In this document: in pieces, positions 1 to 8,998 of the stretch | How positions within the stretch are numbered: the stretch's first letter is position 1 | Layout: every line of letters starts with the position of its first letter | The notes under the pieces: generated by a model | The model's input: only the letters and a program-made list of their open reading frames with translations | Told to the model about the DNA's origin: nothing | The model's database searches: none | Assembly (NCBI GenBank): GCA_963650135.1 | Contig: CAVJLG010000021.1 | Coordinates: forward strand, 1 to 64,000 | Direction of reading: 5' to 3' | Source of the DNA: HGM13006 sp963650135 | GTDB taxonomy: Bacteria; Bacillota; Clostridia; Oscillospirales; Oscillospiraceae | DNA: 64,000 nucleotides | Position numbers and translations under genes: made by a program

Positions 1-213
1 ACACGCTTCCTTGAAAAGCAGGGATTATCTGTTGCTTAGCTCTGAGTGAATACGCCTTGACCTTGCAAAACGGTCTGTTTGCAGGGATGTTTTTGTGCGC
101 CCTTTTTTCTCTGTGCTGGTCCGGTACTCACTTTCACACTACTCTCCTTTTGTCGGGGTTTCAGGGGATTTCCCCTGGCAAGTGTCTTTGTGGTATTACA
201 AAGGCGATGCTTG
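1..213. other. Edge region without a supported gene
   Basis: No reading frame here has a ribosome site or a recognisable product on either strand. The longer frames that cross it are out-of-frame shadows of the reductase remnant at 214-840. It may hold more of the same decayed locus, but nothing can be named. Confidence 0.5.
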
Positions 214-840
214 CTATAGCGTTTGACACGGTACCCCCTTGCCACGTTGCACATGATCTTCCGGCTGCCCCGCTGCTTTTTCTTCAGCCGCAAACCGCTG
301 ATCCAACTGTTCCACGCTCCAGTTTGACTGAAACTGCCCCAGAGGGCCGGGGCCAAATTGCGGCCTTGCCCGCTGATCCATGGCAAGCAGCTGTGCCCAA
401 AGTTGGGGGTGAAATTGCCGGAGCTTCCGCAGTTCTCCAATGCGCTGGAACGGACAACACCAGCAGGACGCCCGATGGTAGATCCGATATAGCCCACCGA
501 AGTCAAAGCCGCGGGCATAGCAATACTCCAGCGCCTGGGCTTCTGTAATACCCCATTCCACCAGCGGATACTGCTCATTCTTGCAACGCTTGGCTTCATC
601 GGCAGCAATCCCCACATAGTGCAGCGCGTGATACTCCCCCTTGAGCCGATTCACTTCCTTGGTAATCAGGTGTGTTTTAAGCTGCCCGGTACACCACCTG
701 ACCCGAATACCGGGCCAGCCATTTCCATAGGGTGGAACGCCCAGTTTCTTGCGCCGCGCCAAAGCGCTGGCCCGTGTTTTCGGCTCCTCAAACATGAGAT
801 ATTCAAAGCCTCGCGGATGGTGCAGTATGGTAGTGCGGAT
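214..840 (-). pseudogene. 5'-truncated PAPS-reductase-family protein
   Basis: The open frame encodes about 209 codons; the first ATG is at 795. It looks like the C-terminal half of the phosphoadenosine-phosphosulfate-reductase-like (PP-loop ATPase) proteins common in mobile elements. Visible landmarks are WPGIRVRWCTGQLKTHLI, which corresponds to the family's conserved WCT-K segment, and a CWCCP cluster near residue 112 from the ATG. The frame is open upstream of the ATG (HHPRGFEYLMFE), also family-like, up to a stop at 841-843. The N-terminal SGGKDS PP-loop needed for ATP binding is therefore absent, and the terminator of the neighbouring GH3 gene starts 26 bases upstream. I infer a decayed, non-functional remnant. 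The substrate of an intact relative is unknown. Confidence 0.6.
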
Positions 841-865
841 TTAATCAGAGGTTCCCTAAACAAAA

Positions 866-904
866 CGCCGCCGTGAACCCAACTTCGTTCACGGCGGCGC
901 TTTT
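866..904 (-). terminator. Intrinsic terminator of the GH3 gene
   Basis: A perfect 13-bp stem, CGCCGCCGTGAAC paired with GTTCACGGCGGCG, has an 8-base loop. It is followed by TTTT on the minus strand and CTTTTT on the plus strand. It lies 19 bases past the GH3 stop, so it most likely ends GH3 transcription. It could act in both directions. Confidence 0.85.
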
Positions 905-917
905 TACTGATCCAATA

Positions 918-3900
918 TCATTTTTCAACTAAAATATGCCCGGACAGCAGCGTCAAATCTGCCAGTTCCGTATCATTGGCCGCCAGCTGATTCTGCCAAT
1001 CGGCATCCTCCACGCTTTGGTATACGCCGCTCCAGCCGCCGGACGTGCGGTATTGATTCTTCTGGCTCACCAAACTGACGCTCATGGGATGGCCCTGTTT
1101 ATTCAAGAAGCTGTCCGTGGGCGTTCCGGTTTCGTCCATCAACGGAAGTAGTGTCAAGGCATAATCGCCCGGTTTTGCAGTCTCCTTCACCCGGAACACC
1201 AGCTCAAACAGTGTGCCGCAGGGCGCATCAAACAGGTTCCCCTCCGTCTCCAGAATCACATTCACGCCCCGCTCCGTCTTCCGCATCGTGTGGCGATACC
1301 GCTCGGGCAGCACAGAATGCTCCCGATCCAATTGCTTGCACTCCAACGCAGCGGTATCAAAGTCTATCGAAAAGCCCAGCTTCTTCATGCCATAGCACTT
1401 CTCCATGGATACCGGCACCCGAACCGTCTCTCCGGGATTGCCCCGCAGCTCCAGCTCTGTCAGTCCGTAATCGTCCAAACGAATGGTGCCGCCCCGATCC
1501 TTGCAGTTGGTATTTGGCATCATAGACGGAGGATTGACCTCCCCTTCCCGGAGCTTGACCCCAAGATAGGTGAGCTTTTCCGCCTGGGAATAGGCATAGC
1601 CCAAGCCGATCTGCCCGTCATACCAGCAGATATCCGTGGTCCCGTCGTCCACGGGCACATAATCCCGGTATAGATCCCGGAAGGTGTGGCTTTGCAGCAG
1701 CGCATTCAGGCTTCCCTTCATAAACTGCCGCAGGGCCTGGGTGGTGCGGCCCGGATACTGGAGATAGCAGCGGTACAGCTCCATAAAGTCCCGGCATTCG
1801 CCAAAATTCCCGCTGTTGGCAAAGCACAAAAGGCCGCTGTTGCTGCCCAGCATAACATTGATCTCATACATATACGAGGTCACGCCATAGCCGTCGGTAA
1901 TGACCATACCGTCAAAGCCCCATTCCTTCCGGAGGAGATCCACAGTAAGGTGCCGGTTCCCGCAGGCATTGACTGTGCCCACCCGGCCCAGTGAGGTCAT
2001 AATTCCCTTGCCGCCGCCAATTTTCAGGGCGTGTTCAAATGCAGCGAAATAGTTCTCCCGCAAGGTCTGCTCATTGGCGAATACCACCAGCCCCTCCCGG
2101 CTGACCTCCTGATCGTTGCAGGCAAAGTGCTTCAGGCAGCCATTGACGCCGCCCTCCTCCAAGCCTTTGAGGAAATGACCGCAAATCCAGCCGGATAAAT
2201 AGGCGTCCTGGGAGAAATAGTTGTTGTTCTTTCCGGACAGACAGGAGCGGTGGAGATTACTGCCCGGGGCATAGAAGAAGGACGTTCCTGCCTCTCCGGA
2301 CGCCGCTGCTTCCCGGGCCAGCGCAAGGCCCAACCGATAGCAAAGGTCCTTATTGAACGTACAGGCCAAAATGGTATCGCAGTATTTTGTCGTCCGGGCC
2401 ATGGGCAGCTTATTATTGGCGCCGATCTGCCCCGGAGTATCCGCGGAATAGCTCATGGGAATGCCGTATTCCTTCAGCGCCGGGATATCAAAGCCGCTGT
2501 GGTAAAACCGGCAGAGCATCTCATTGACGCTCAGCTGATCCAGGAAATAATCCCACACCAGATCATCCGTTTCCGCTGTCCACTGCGCCACCGAAATGCC
2601 TATTCTTTCGCGCAATGCAGCAGAATTATGATATTCCGGCGCGGCAGCATCTTTGACAAACCGGTTCACATCCTGGAGCAGGAAATTTCTCTGCTTGCCC
2701 TGGGCATCCCGATATACCGCATTGGTGGTAGGCACCGGAATATCCTCGCCCTGGAGATAGACTTCCGTGCCGTCCATTTCATAGCAGCTTTCGAGACCAC
2801 GGTTTTTCAGGTCGAGAATCTGATCCGTCTCCCGGGTGTGCTCGTCCAGCATCACCGTCTCCGGGAAGGTGCCATCTGCCACCGTCGGAACGCCGTTTAT
2901 GTCTTTCCGGTGGAGATAGACAATGTGCTCCTTTTCGGTTCCCCGGGTATCGTAGCGGTAGCCCTCCTGTTCGTTTCCGGTAAAGAGATTGCGGTAGGGC
3001 GTTCCCGTCACCTCGTCATGGGTAAAGCGCATGTCCTCCGCCAACGTCCAATCGAGAACCGCCGAAGGTGCCGCATGGGCCGCGTTTGCATTAGCCGCAA
3101 CGGAGAAGCGATAGCCACCCTCCTCCAATACATAGCACTGGGCCGTGTCGGAATAGCAGGCAATATCCCGGGCATTCCAGCGAAGCGTCACCGTCTCCGA
3201 TGCCCCGGGCGCAAGGTTTCCGGTCTTTTCAAAGGCAGCCAAAACCACCAGCGGCTTTTCCAGATGGTGGGGACTTTCCTCCCGATAGGGCGCCGTTACA
3301 TAGAGCTGCACCACATCCCGGCCCTGCATTGTTCCCGTATTCTGAACCGTTACATCACAGGAAAAGGCCAGCTCACCATATTCATTCTCTTTTGTCTCCA
3401 GCTTTCCCGCCGCCCAGGTAAACGTCGTGTAAGAAAGTCCAAAGCCAAAGGGGTAGGCCACCCGCTCCGGACAAAACGTCTCAAAATGCTTATAGCCCAG
3501 GTAAACGCCCTCTTGATAGGCCACATAGTTATGCCCGTAGATGTACAAATCCGTTCCGATGGATTTCCGGTTGAAGGTCATTGCCCCAAAGCAGCGGCTT
3601 ACCGGATCGTCGTCATAGTCCAGCAGCATCTCATCCATAAGCCTGCCGGAGGGATTCTCCCGGCCCAAAATCAGCTGGAGCAATGCCTCTGCGCCCCGAT
3701 CACCGGGATTATTGCAGGTATAGATCACAGCCCCCAGCTTGTCGGCACAAATGGGATAGATATGGGGCTCGGGCTGTCCGGCTTTGTCCACATAGGGAAG
3801 CACCAAGCGGCTGTCATAGTCCGCCAGGATTTCCCGACCAATGTTGTTGGAATAGACTCCGCCACCATAGGTATAGCAGTAGAATTTCTGCACAGCATCC

Positions 3901-4627
3901 TCCACCAGAAAATCCCCATCTATGACGCTGTTGGTGGCGAGAATCACCAGGACCTTCTTAAAATGCGCCTGGCAGTAGGACAGCATGGCCGCTTCCCCCT
4001 CGGAAAGCCGCTCGTCGCCCTTTTCGTGGTCTGCGCCTTCGCCGCCGTGGCGATAGCGCACCACCGCCGCCGTATTAGAGAACGCCTTCGCCCGCTCCAG
4101 CAGTTCTTCCGGCATACGGGCAACCCGGATGGAGCCATCCGCATTGCAGATATCGTGCCCAATGATCGGTTCCTGCTCTAAATTGCCCACGCTGCCGAAC
4201 ATCCCAGTTGCCGTGCGATTCTGGGGAATATAGGTTCCGTTTCCTCGTCATACCCCGCGCCGGTATAGCCGGGATCGGGATTATCGTAGCTGCTATAATA
4301 CTCCATGAGCTCGGTATTCAGCGCCACGCCATACTTTCTGCAAAGCTCCGCATCGAAAAACGCACCGCCGTGCCGCCCAAACACATTCAGCCGAACCGGC
4401 CCATTCAGCGGCAGAACATCCCGGTTTTTCAGCAGTACATAGCCCTCCAGCGCCGATTGCAGCTGGAGCGCCTGGGCCAGCTTGTGCCGCTCCAGATAGA
4501 CGGGGTCCTTGGAATCATACATGGTTGGCTGCATCACCGGCACTTCTTCTTTCTTCTGCTCGGGTGACTGCCCCTCCATGACCACCGGGGGCGGCGGCGG
4601 AACGGGACGCTTTTTTCGCTGTTTCAT
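918..4627 (-). pseudogene. Domain-permuted GH3 glycosidase with cohesin-like tail, frameshifted
   Basis: Glycoside hydrolase family 3 (beta-glucosidase type) in permuted order: the GH3 C-terminal domain comes first (ALEGYVLLKNRD, later YPFGFGLSYTTF), then a fibronectin-III-like domain, then the catalytic barrel. The barrel has KHFACND and FDGMVITDGYG, whose Asp (codon 1893-1895) is the likely nucleophile. Ruminococcus albus beta-glucosidase is a known permuted relative. The last ~150 residues resemble a cohesin fold (GNPGETVRVPVSM). Start ATG 4627 follows AGGAGG at 7 bases. The frame breaks at 4240-4242: restoring one A turns GYDEETEP into GYDEENGTYIPQNRTATG and joins both parts into about 1236 residues. 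There is no signal peptide or membrane segment, so a restored enzyme would be cytosolic. AraC gene 4809-6050 is divergent and may control it. The break could be a real mutation or a sequencing error. Confidence 0.85.
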
Positions 4628-4746
4628 TGGGATTCCTCCTTCTTTGGGCATTCAAACGCTTTGACTCCTGTGTAAGATAATTCCGAACATTCTGCAATCA
4701 CTAAAGGCACACATTTGGTGGACAATTATTATATTTTCGCAGAATA

Positions 4747-4775
4747 TTTACAATAACATAATAATAAGGTATGCT
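4747..4775 (+). promoter_or_regulatory. Candidate promoter of the AraC gene
   Basis: TTTACA and TATGCT are 17 bases apart, ending 33 bases before the AraC start in a very AT-rich GH3/AraC intergenic region. The hexamers are imperfect. The GH3 promoter must lie in the same region, but I could not place it with confidence. Confidence 0.35.
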
Positions 4776-4808
4776 ATACATAGCACCAACCGAACAGGAT
4801 GTGATTCC

Positions 4809-6050
4809 ATGCCACTGGACGAACCGGAAATTGTACAATCCCTGCGGCAAATGACCTGGCAGCTGCGCCAGGTCTATTTATACCTGCTGCTCCACGACAC
4901 CAGCCCCATGTATCAATCCCTGGCGGACATCAACTGCCACTACTGCTATGGCTTCCAGGAGAATACGCTCTTTGCCCTGGTGCTCCATGTCAGTTCAAAG
5001 CGCACCGGTGCCCCGGTGGATGAAACATGGCTGGCGGATGGCGATGCCTTTCTCCGCCGTCAGCTGACGCTGCTTCCCGGCGATGCGGAAACACTGCGCT
5101 ACTCCGGCAGTAATATCTGCTGCATCATCGGAACCTCTTGGAGCTATGGCGATGTACTGGCACTTTTGACCGATACGTTTCGGCAGCTCAAAATGCGCCC
5201 GGGTATGTACACCTGCGCCTGGACCATGGGCATCGGGCGGCTGGTGAGCAGCATTTCCGAGCTCCATGAAAGCCTGTTTTCCGCTCAGCACGCGCAGAAA
5301 TACAGCATCCCCCTGGGCACGGGCCAAATCTTCGATGGCAATGACCGATTTGGCATCTTCGAGGGCGGCCTCTCTCTGCTCCATTCCCCCGATGAGCTGG
5401 CAATCAAGCAGACGATATTGCGGCTCCAGCCTAACGAAGTAGAACGATGCATCCGCGATCTGTATGCCCAGCGCCATGCGCAGATTCAAAGCTACCCAGT
5501 CTATGCGTTTATGCTGTCCCTCTACATTTTGCAGATCAGCCTACAGGCCTTGCGGGAACGGATGCCCATTGACCGGAAAACCTACGAGCTGGAGCAGGCC
5601 TACGAGGATATCATTGACCAGCAGGACACCCTGGACCGGCTGATCCAATGCGTGGTGGACGGCACGCTGGCCCTCTGTGAGCGTTATCGGCAGTTCACCG
5701 AGCAGGGCCACTCCCGCCCCATTTGGCTGGCCGTCACCTATATTCAGGAGCACTATACTGAGCGGATTCGCCTGGACGTACTGGCTGCGCTGGCAGACCG
5801 AAATCCTCAATATCTCAGCACCGCCTTTTCCCGAGAGATGGGAATGCCCGTCACCGATTACATTACATCCCTCCGGATGGAGCAGGCAAAGGAGCTTCTG
5901 CTCTCCACCGGGGCCACCATCGGCGAAATCGGCGCAAAGGTGGGCTATGATGACCCCAAATATTTCAGCCGGATGTTCCGCAAGCAAACCGGCGAAAGTC
6001 CCCAGTCCTTCCGGCGGCGGCACAGGCAGGATGTAGGGAAACATGGCTGA
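4809..6050 (+). CDS. AraC-family transcriptional regulator
   Basis: 413 residues. The C-terminal ~100 residues form the AraC/XylS double helix-turn-helix: the first helix-turn-helix lies around RIRLDVLAALADRNPQYLS, and the second in the ATIGEIGAKVGYDDPKYFSR segment followed by the family signature GESPQSFRRR. The N-terminal ~290 residues are a sensor region without a named domain; they resemble the long N-termini of Firmicute AraC regulators of sugar genes. Start ATG 4809 follows AGGATGTG. The gene is divergent from the GH3 glycosidase with 181 bases between the starts, so I infer that it regulates that enzyme in response to a glycan breakdown product. A MalT-like regulator gene follows 88 bases downstream on the same strand. 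Confidence 0.85.
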   Translation: MPLDEPEIVQSLRQMTWQLRQVYLYLLLHDTSPMYQSLADINCHYCYGFQENTLFALVLHVSSKRTGAPVDETWLADGDAFLRRQLTLLPGDAETLRYSGSNICCIIGTSWSYGDVLALLTDTFRQLKMRPGMYTCAWTMGIGRLVSSISELHESLFSAQHAQKYSIPLGTGQIFDGNDRFGIFEGGLSLLHSPDELAIKQTILRLQPNEVERCIRDLYAQRHAQIQSYPVYAFMLSLYILQISLQALRERMPIDRKTYELEQAYEDIIDQQDTLDRLIQCVVDGTLALCERYRQFTEQGHSRPIWLAVTYIQEHYTERIRLDVLAALADRNPQYLSTAFSREMGMPVTDYITSLRMEQAKELLLSTGATIGEIGAKVGYDDPKYFSRMFRKQTGESPQSFRRRHRQDVGKHG

Positions 6051-6141
6051 GAACCGATTCCACCGCAAGAAACCGCTTTCCGAATCCGGGAAAGTATGGT
6101 AAGATAGTCATAACCCCGGCAGACGAAAAGGAGGGCGCATG

Positions 6142-8625
6142 ATGGCGAAGCGGAAATGGAATTTAGGTACGATCTACATATCGGAGCGAATGCAGGAATG
6201 CCTGCGCCCCATCTCTCAGTGCGCACTGACCACAGTGGTTGCTCCCATGGGCTATGGCAAAACCACCGCCATTCACTGGTATTTGGAAGCCCGCGCCAAG
6301 CTGGAGGACCTCCGGATTGTCCGCATCAGCGTCTACTCCGACAACCTGACGATTTTCTGGCAAAGCGTACAGGCGGCCTTTTCCCACAGCGGCATCGACC
6401 TGCTGCAAGGCTATGACTGCCCCTCTGACGCCGCCAGTGCCAGCCTACTCACCGACGAGCTCTGCCATGTGCTGTCCGACCCCCTCCCCACCTACATCTT
6501 TATCGACGATTTTCATCTGCTCACGGATGATCGGGTCACCAGCTTTCTGTGTACCCTGGTTTCCAGGCTGCCCAGCCAGGTGCATGTAATCATTGCCAGC
6601 CGGGATCGTTTTCTCACCGGGGCTGATATTCTTCGCCTGGGCCGTCGGCTGCACCAAATCACCGTTGACCAGCTGCGGCTGAATCATACGGAGCTCTCCG
6701 TCTATGCCCACCGCTGCGGAACGGACCTCAGCGACATACAGATTGAATCCCTGTTGCAATCCAGCGAAGGATGGTTTTCTGCGGTATATCTGAACCTCTG
6801 CGCCTTTGCCCAGTATGGCGCGCTGCCGGACCATCATTCCGACATTTATGAGATGTTTTCCACCGCCATGCTGGACCCGCTGCCGGAAAATCAGCAGGAA
6901 TTTTTGGCCATTATGGGCCTTGCAGACGAATTCACCGCAGAAATGGCGGAGTTTATCACCGAGAATCCCAATACCCGCCAGCTGCTTGCCGCTTTAACAG
7001 AGCAAAATGCATTCGTGCGCCGGCTGCCCGATGGGGTAACATTCCGATTCCACCACATGATGAAGGAATGCGCCGTCCGCAGCTTCTCCGCTCTGCCCCG
7101 GGCCAGCCAAATTGTCTACCAGAACCGCTATGGGCAGTGGTATATGGAGCGCCGGCAATATCTCCATGCACTGTCCTTCTACCGGGCCGCCGAAAATCAC
7201 CATGGCGTGCTCCAGGTGGTGCAGCAGGACGCAGGTATTTTGCTCACCACCTTAAAGCCGGAGGCTGTGCTAGCCTATTTGGAAACATGCCCGGACGCGG
7301 TCTTGCAGGAACACCCCTTTTCCATTCTGGTGCTGATGCGGATTATGTTCAACTGGAAGCGGATTCCGAACATGCTGAAGCTGGAGGGGCTTTTAATGGC
7401 CTCCATTGCCGCGCATCCGGAGCTTTCTTCCGAGGATCGTGGCAATCTGCTGGGCGAGCGGGCCCTGATTATGAGCTTCCTTATGTACAACGACATCAGC
7501 AAAATGAGCGCCCTCCACCGCAGTGCCAGCGCCCAAATGACCCGTCCGGCCATCAGCATTCATCGTTCCGGCGGCTGGACCTTTGGTTCTCCTTCAGTAC
7601 TTATGATGTTCCACCGTGCTCCCGGCATGCTAGCATCAGAGCGCAAGGAAATGAACGACTGCATGCCCCATTACTACAAAATCACCGAGAACCACGGTCA
7701 GGGCGCCGAAACCATTATGGATGCCGAAGCGGAATTCATGATGGGCCATTATACCGATGCAGGAATTGAGCTGGAGCGTGCCTATGCCCAAATTGCAGGC
7801 AACGGTCAAGAGAGTATCGCCCTGTGCTGCGACCTTCTGTCCCTGCGGCTGTCCATTGCCACGGACTGGTCCCCGCGGTTTTCCATTGAGGCCCGGCGGA
7901 AAGAACTGCTGGGGCAGCATAACGTCATGCTGGTGAACACCTTCGACAGCATTTGCGCCTATTATTACGCATTGCTGGGCCAGGAGGCGCAAATCCCGCC
8001 GCTCTTCCGGGAGCATCGCCTGTCCACGGTCAATTTCTTATCCCCAGGTAAGCCCATGATGGACCTGATTGAGAACCAGGTATATCTGGTGCAGGGGGCC
8101 TATGCCACGGTCATTGCCCGCAGTGAGGCGCTGCTGGGCACCTGCCGCAGCCTCCACTATTCCCTGGTCGCGCTGCACATTCAGCTGCAAACCGCCGCTG
8201 CCTATGAAAAGCTAGGCAAGCATTCCGAGGCGCAGGCCCTCTATCAAGAAGCCCTGGACGCCGCCATGCCGGATGGGCTGCTGCTTCCCTTTGTGGAAAA
8301 CCATATCTATCTTGCCGGGCTTTCCGGTCCTTCGGAGTTTATGCAGCAGATTGCCCCCCTGGCCGCAAACTATGCACTGCGCCGGAACCAGCTAACCAAT
8401 GCTGCCCTTCCCCCAGACGGCTTTTCCGTTCTCAATCAGCGGGAGCTGGCGTTGACGGAACTGATGACCCAGCATCTTACCAACCGCGAAATTGCCCAGC
8501 GGCTGTTTCTGTCCGAGGGCACAGTGAAGCAATATATCAACCAGATTTACTCCAAGCTGCAAATCACCGGCGACACCCGCACCAAACGGAAAGAGCTTTT
8601 GGCCCGGATGCAGCGAAAAAACTAA
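6142..8625 (+). CDS. LuxR/MalT-type STAND regulator
   Basis: About 827 residues. The N-terminus has a P-loop (APMGYGKTTA, residues ~34-43) and a Walker-B-like strand (TYIFIDDFHLL), as in STAND-class ATPase regulators such as MalT. A long helical middle region is probably TPR-like. The C-terminus is a LuxR helix-turn-helix (LTNREIAQRLFLSEGTVKQY). Such proteins bind ATP and an inducer, oligomerise and activate transcription. Two ATG codons are adjacent (6139 and 6142); AGGAGG sits at the better distance for 6142. It follows the AraC gene and precedes a DUF2442 gene and a lipoprotein gene. Its target is unknown; the nearby glycosidase locus is one guess. Confidence 0.85.
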   Translation: MAKRKWNLGTIYISERMQECLRPISQCALTTVVAPMGYGKTTAIHWYLEARAKLEDLRIVRISVYSDNLTIFWQSVQAAFSHSGIDLLQGYDCPSDAASASLLTDELCHVLSDPLPTYIFIDDFHLLTDDRVTSFLCTLVSRLPSQVHVIIASRDRFLTGADILRLGRRLHQITVDQLRLNHTELSVYAHRCGTDLSDIQIESLLQSSEGWFSAVYLNLCAFAQYGALPDHHSDIYEMFSTAMLDPLPENQQEFLAIMGLADEFTAEMAEFITENPNTRQLLAALTEQNAFVRRLPDGVTFRFHHMMKECAVRSFSALPRASQIVYQNRYGQWYMERRQYLHALSFYRAAENHHGVLQVVQQDAGILLTTLKPEAVLAYLETCPDAVLQEHPFSILVLMRIMFNWKRIPNMLKLEGLLMASIAAHPELSSEDRGNLLGERALIMSFLMYNDISKMSALHRSASAQMTRPAISIHRSGGWTFGSPSVLMMFHRAPGMLASERKEMNDCMPHYYKITENHGQGAETIMDAEAEFMMGHYTDAGIELERAYAQIAGNGQESIALCCDLLSLRLSIATDWSPRFSIEARRKELLGQHNVMLVNTFDSICAYYYALLGQEAQIPPLFREHRLSTVNFLSPGKPMMDLIENQVYLVQGAYATVIARSEALLGTCRSLHYSLVALHIQLQTAAAYEKLGKHSEAQALYQEALDAAMPDGLLLPFVENHIYLAGLSGPSEFMQQIAPLAANYALRRNQLTNAALPPDGFSVLNQRELALTELMTQHLTNREIAQRLFLSEGTVKQYINQIYSKLQITGDTRTKRKELLARMQRKN

Positions 8626-8649
8626 CCTTTGGTTAATATCCATTTGACA

Positions 8650-8684
8650 AAATCCACCGTACAATTGGGATGTACGGTGGATTT
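8650..8684 (+). terminator. Hairpin after the LuxR-type gene
   Basis: A perfect 14-bp stem, AAATCCACCGTACA paired with TGTACGGTGGATTT, has a 7-base loop and starts 25 bases past the stop. The tail (CTTCATT) is only weakly U-rich, so termination may be partial. A TTGACA overlaps its 5' edge, so an operator role is also possible. Confidence 0.6.
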
Positions 8685-8712
8685 CTTCATTCTACCGGAA
8701 AGGAGGACGAAG

Positions 8713-8979
8713 GTGGAAAGAAAATATATTTCAGCAGTCGTACCCCTGGCGCATTACATTTTGCAAGTGGACTTTCGCTCCGGAAGCCGACTCCTTCTGG
8801 ACATGAAGCCCCATCTCCGTCAAATCCGTTTTCGACCCCTTTTAGACCCTCAAGTGTGGAACAGCGCCGTAACCAACGGAATTTTTGTTCGGTTTGGCAA
8901 TGTGGAGCTGAGCCACGACGAAATTCTCTCCATGGCGGAGTGGAACGGAACGTCAAACAGCAGCGAAATAAGCTTTTAG
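8713..8979 (+). CDS. DUF2442 domain protein
   Basis: 88 residues from a GTG start that follows AGGAGG by 6 bases; an upstream in-frame start at 8629 lacks a ribosome site and would cross the hairpin. The sequence VPLAHYILQVDFRSGSRL with a C-terminal DEILSMAEW matches the small DUF2442 family, whose members are often next to toxin-antitoxin type genes or regulators. The function is unknown, and no catalytic motif is visible. It lies 19 bases upstream of the lipoprotein gene at 8999 and is probably co-transcribed with it. Confidence 0.6.
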   Translation: MERKYISAVVPLAHYILQVDFRSGSRLLLDMKPHLRQIRFRPLLDPQVWNSAVTNGIFVRFGNVELSHDEILSMAEWNGTSNSSEISF

Positions 8980-8998
8980 CAATCGGGAGGAAAAAGAT

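Noticed and set aside
36..617. 193-codon frame overlapping the reductase remnant
   Set aside because: It shares the strand with the PAPS-like frame but has no motifs or ribosome site; the other frame shows homology.
2250..4181. 643-codon frame on the plus strand opposite the GH3 gene
   Set aside because: It is antisense to a gene with clear family motifs. Its translation is low in recognisable structure, and there is no ribosome site.
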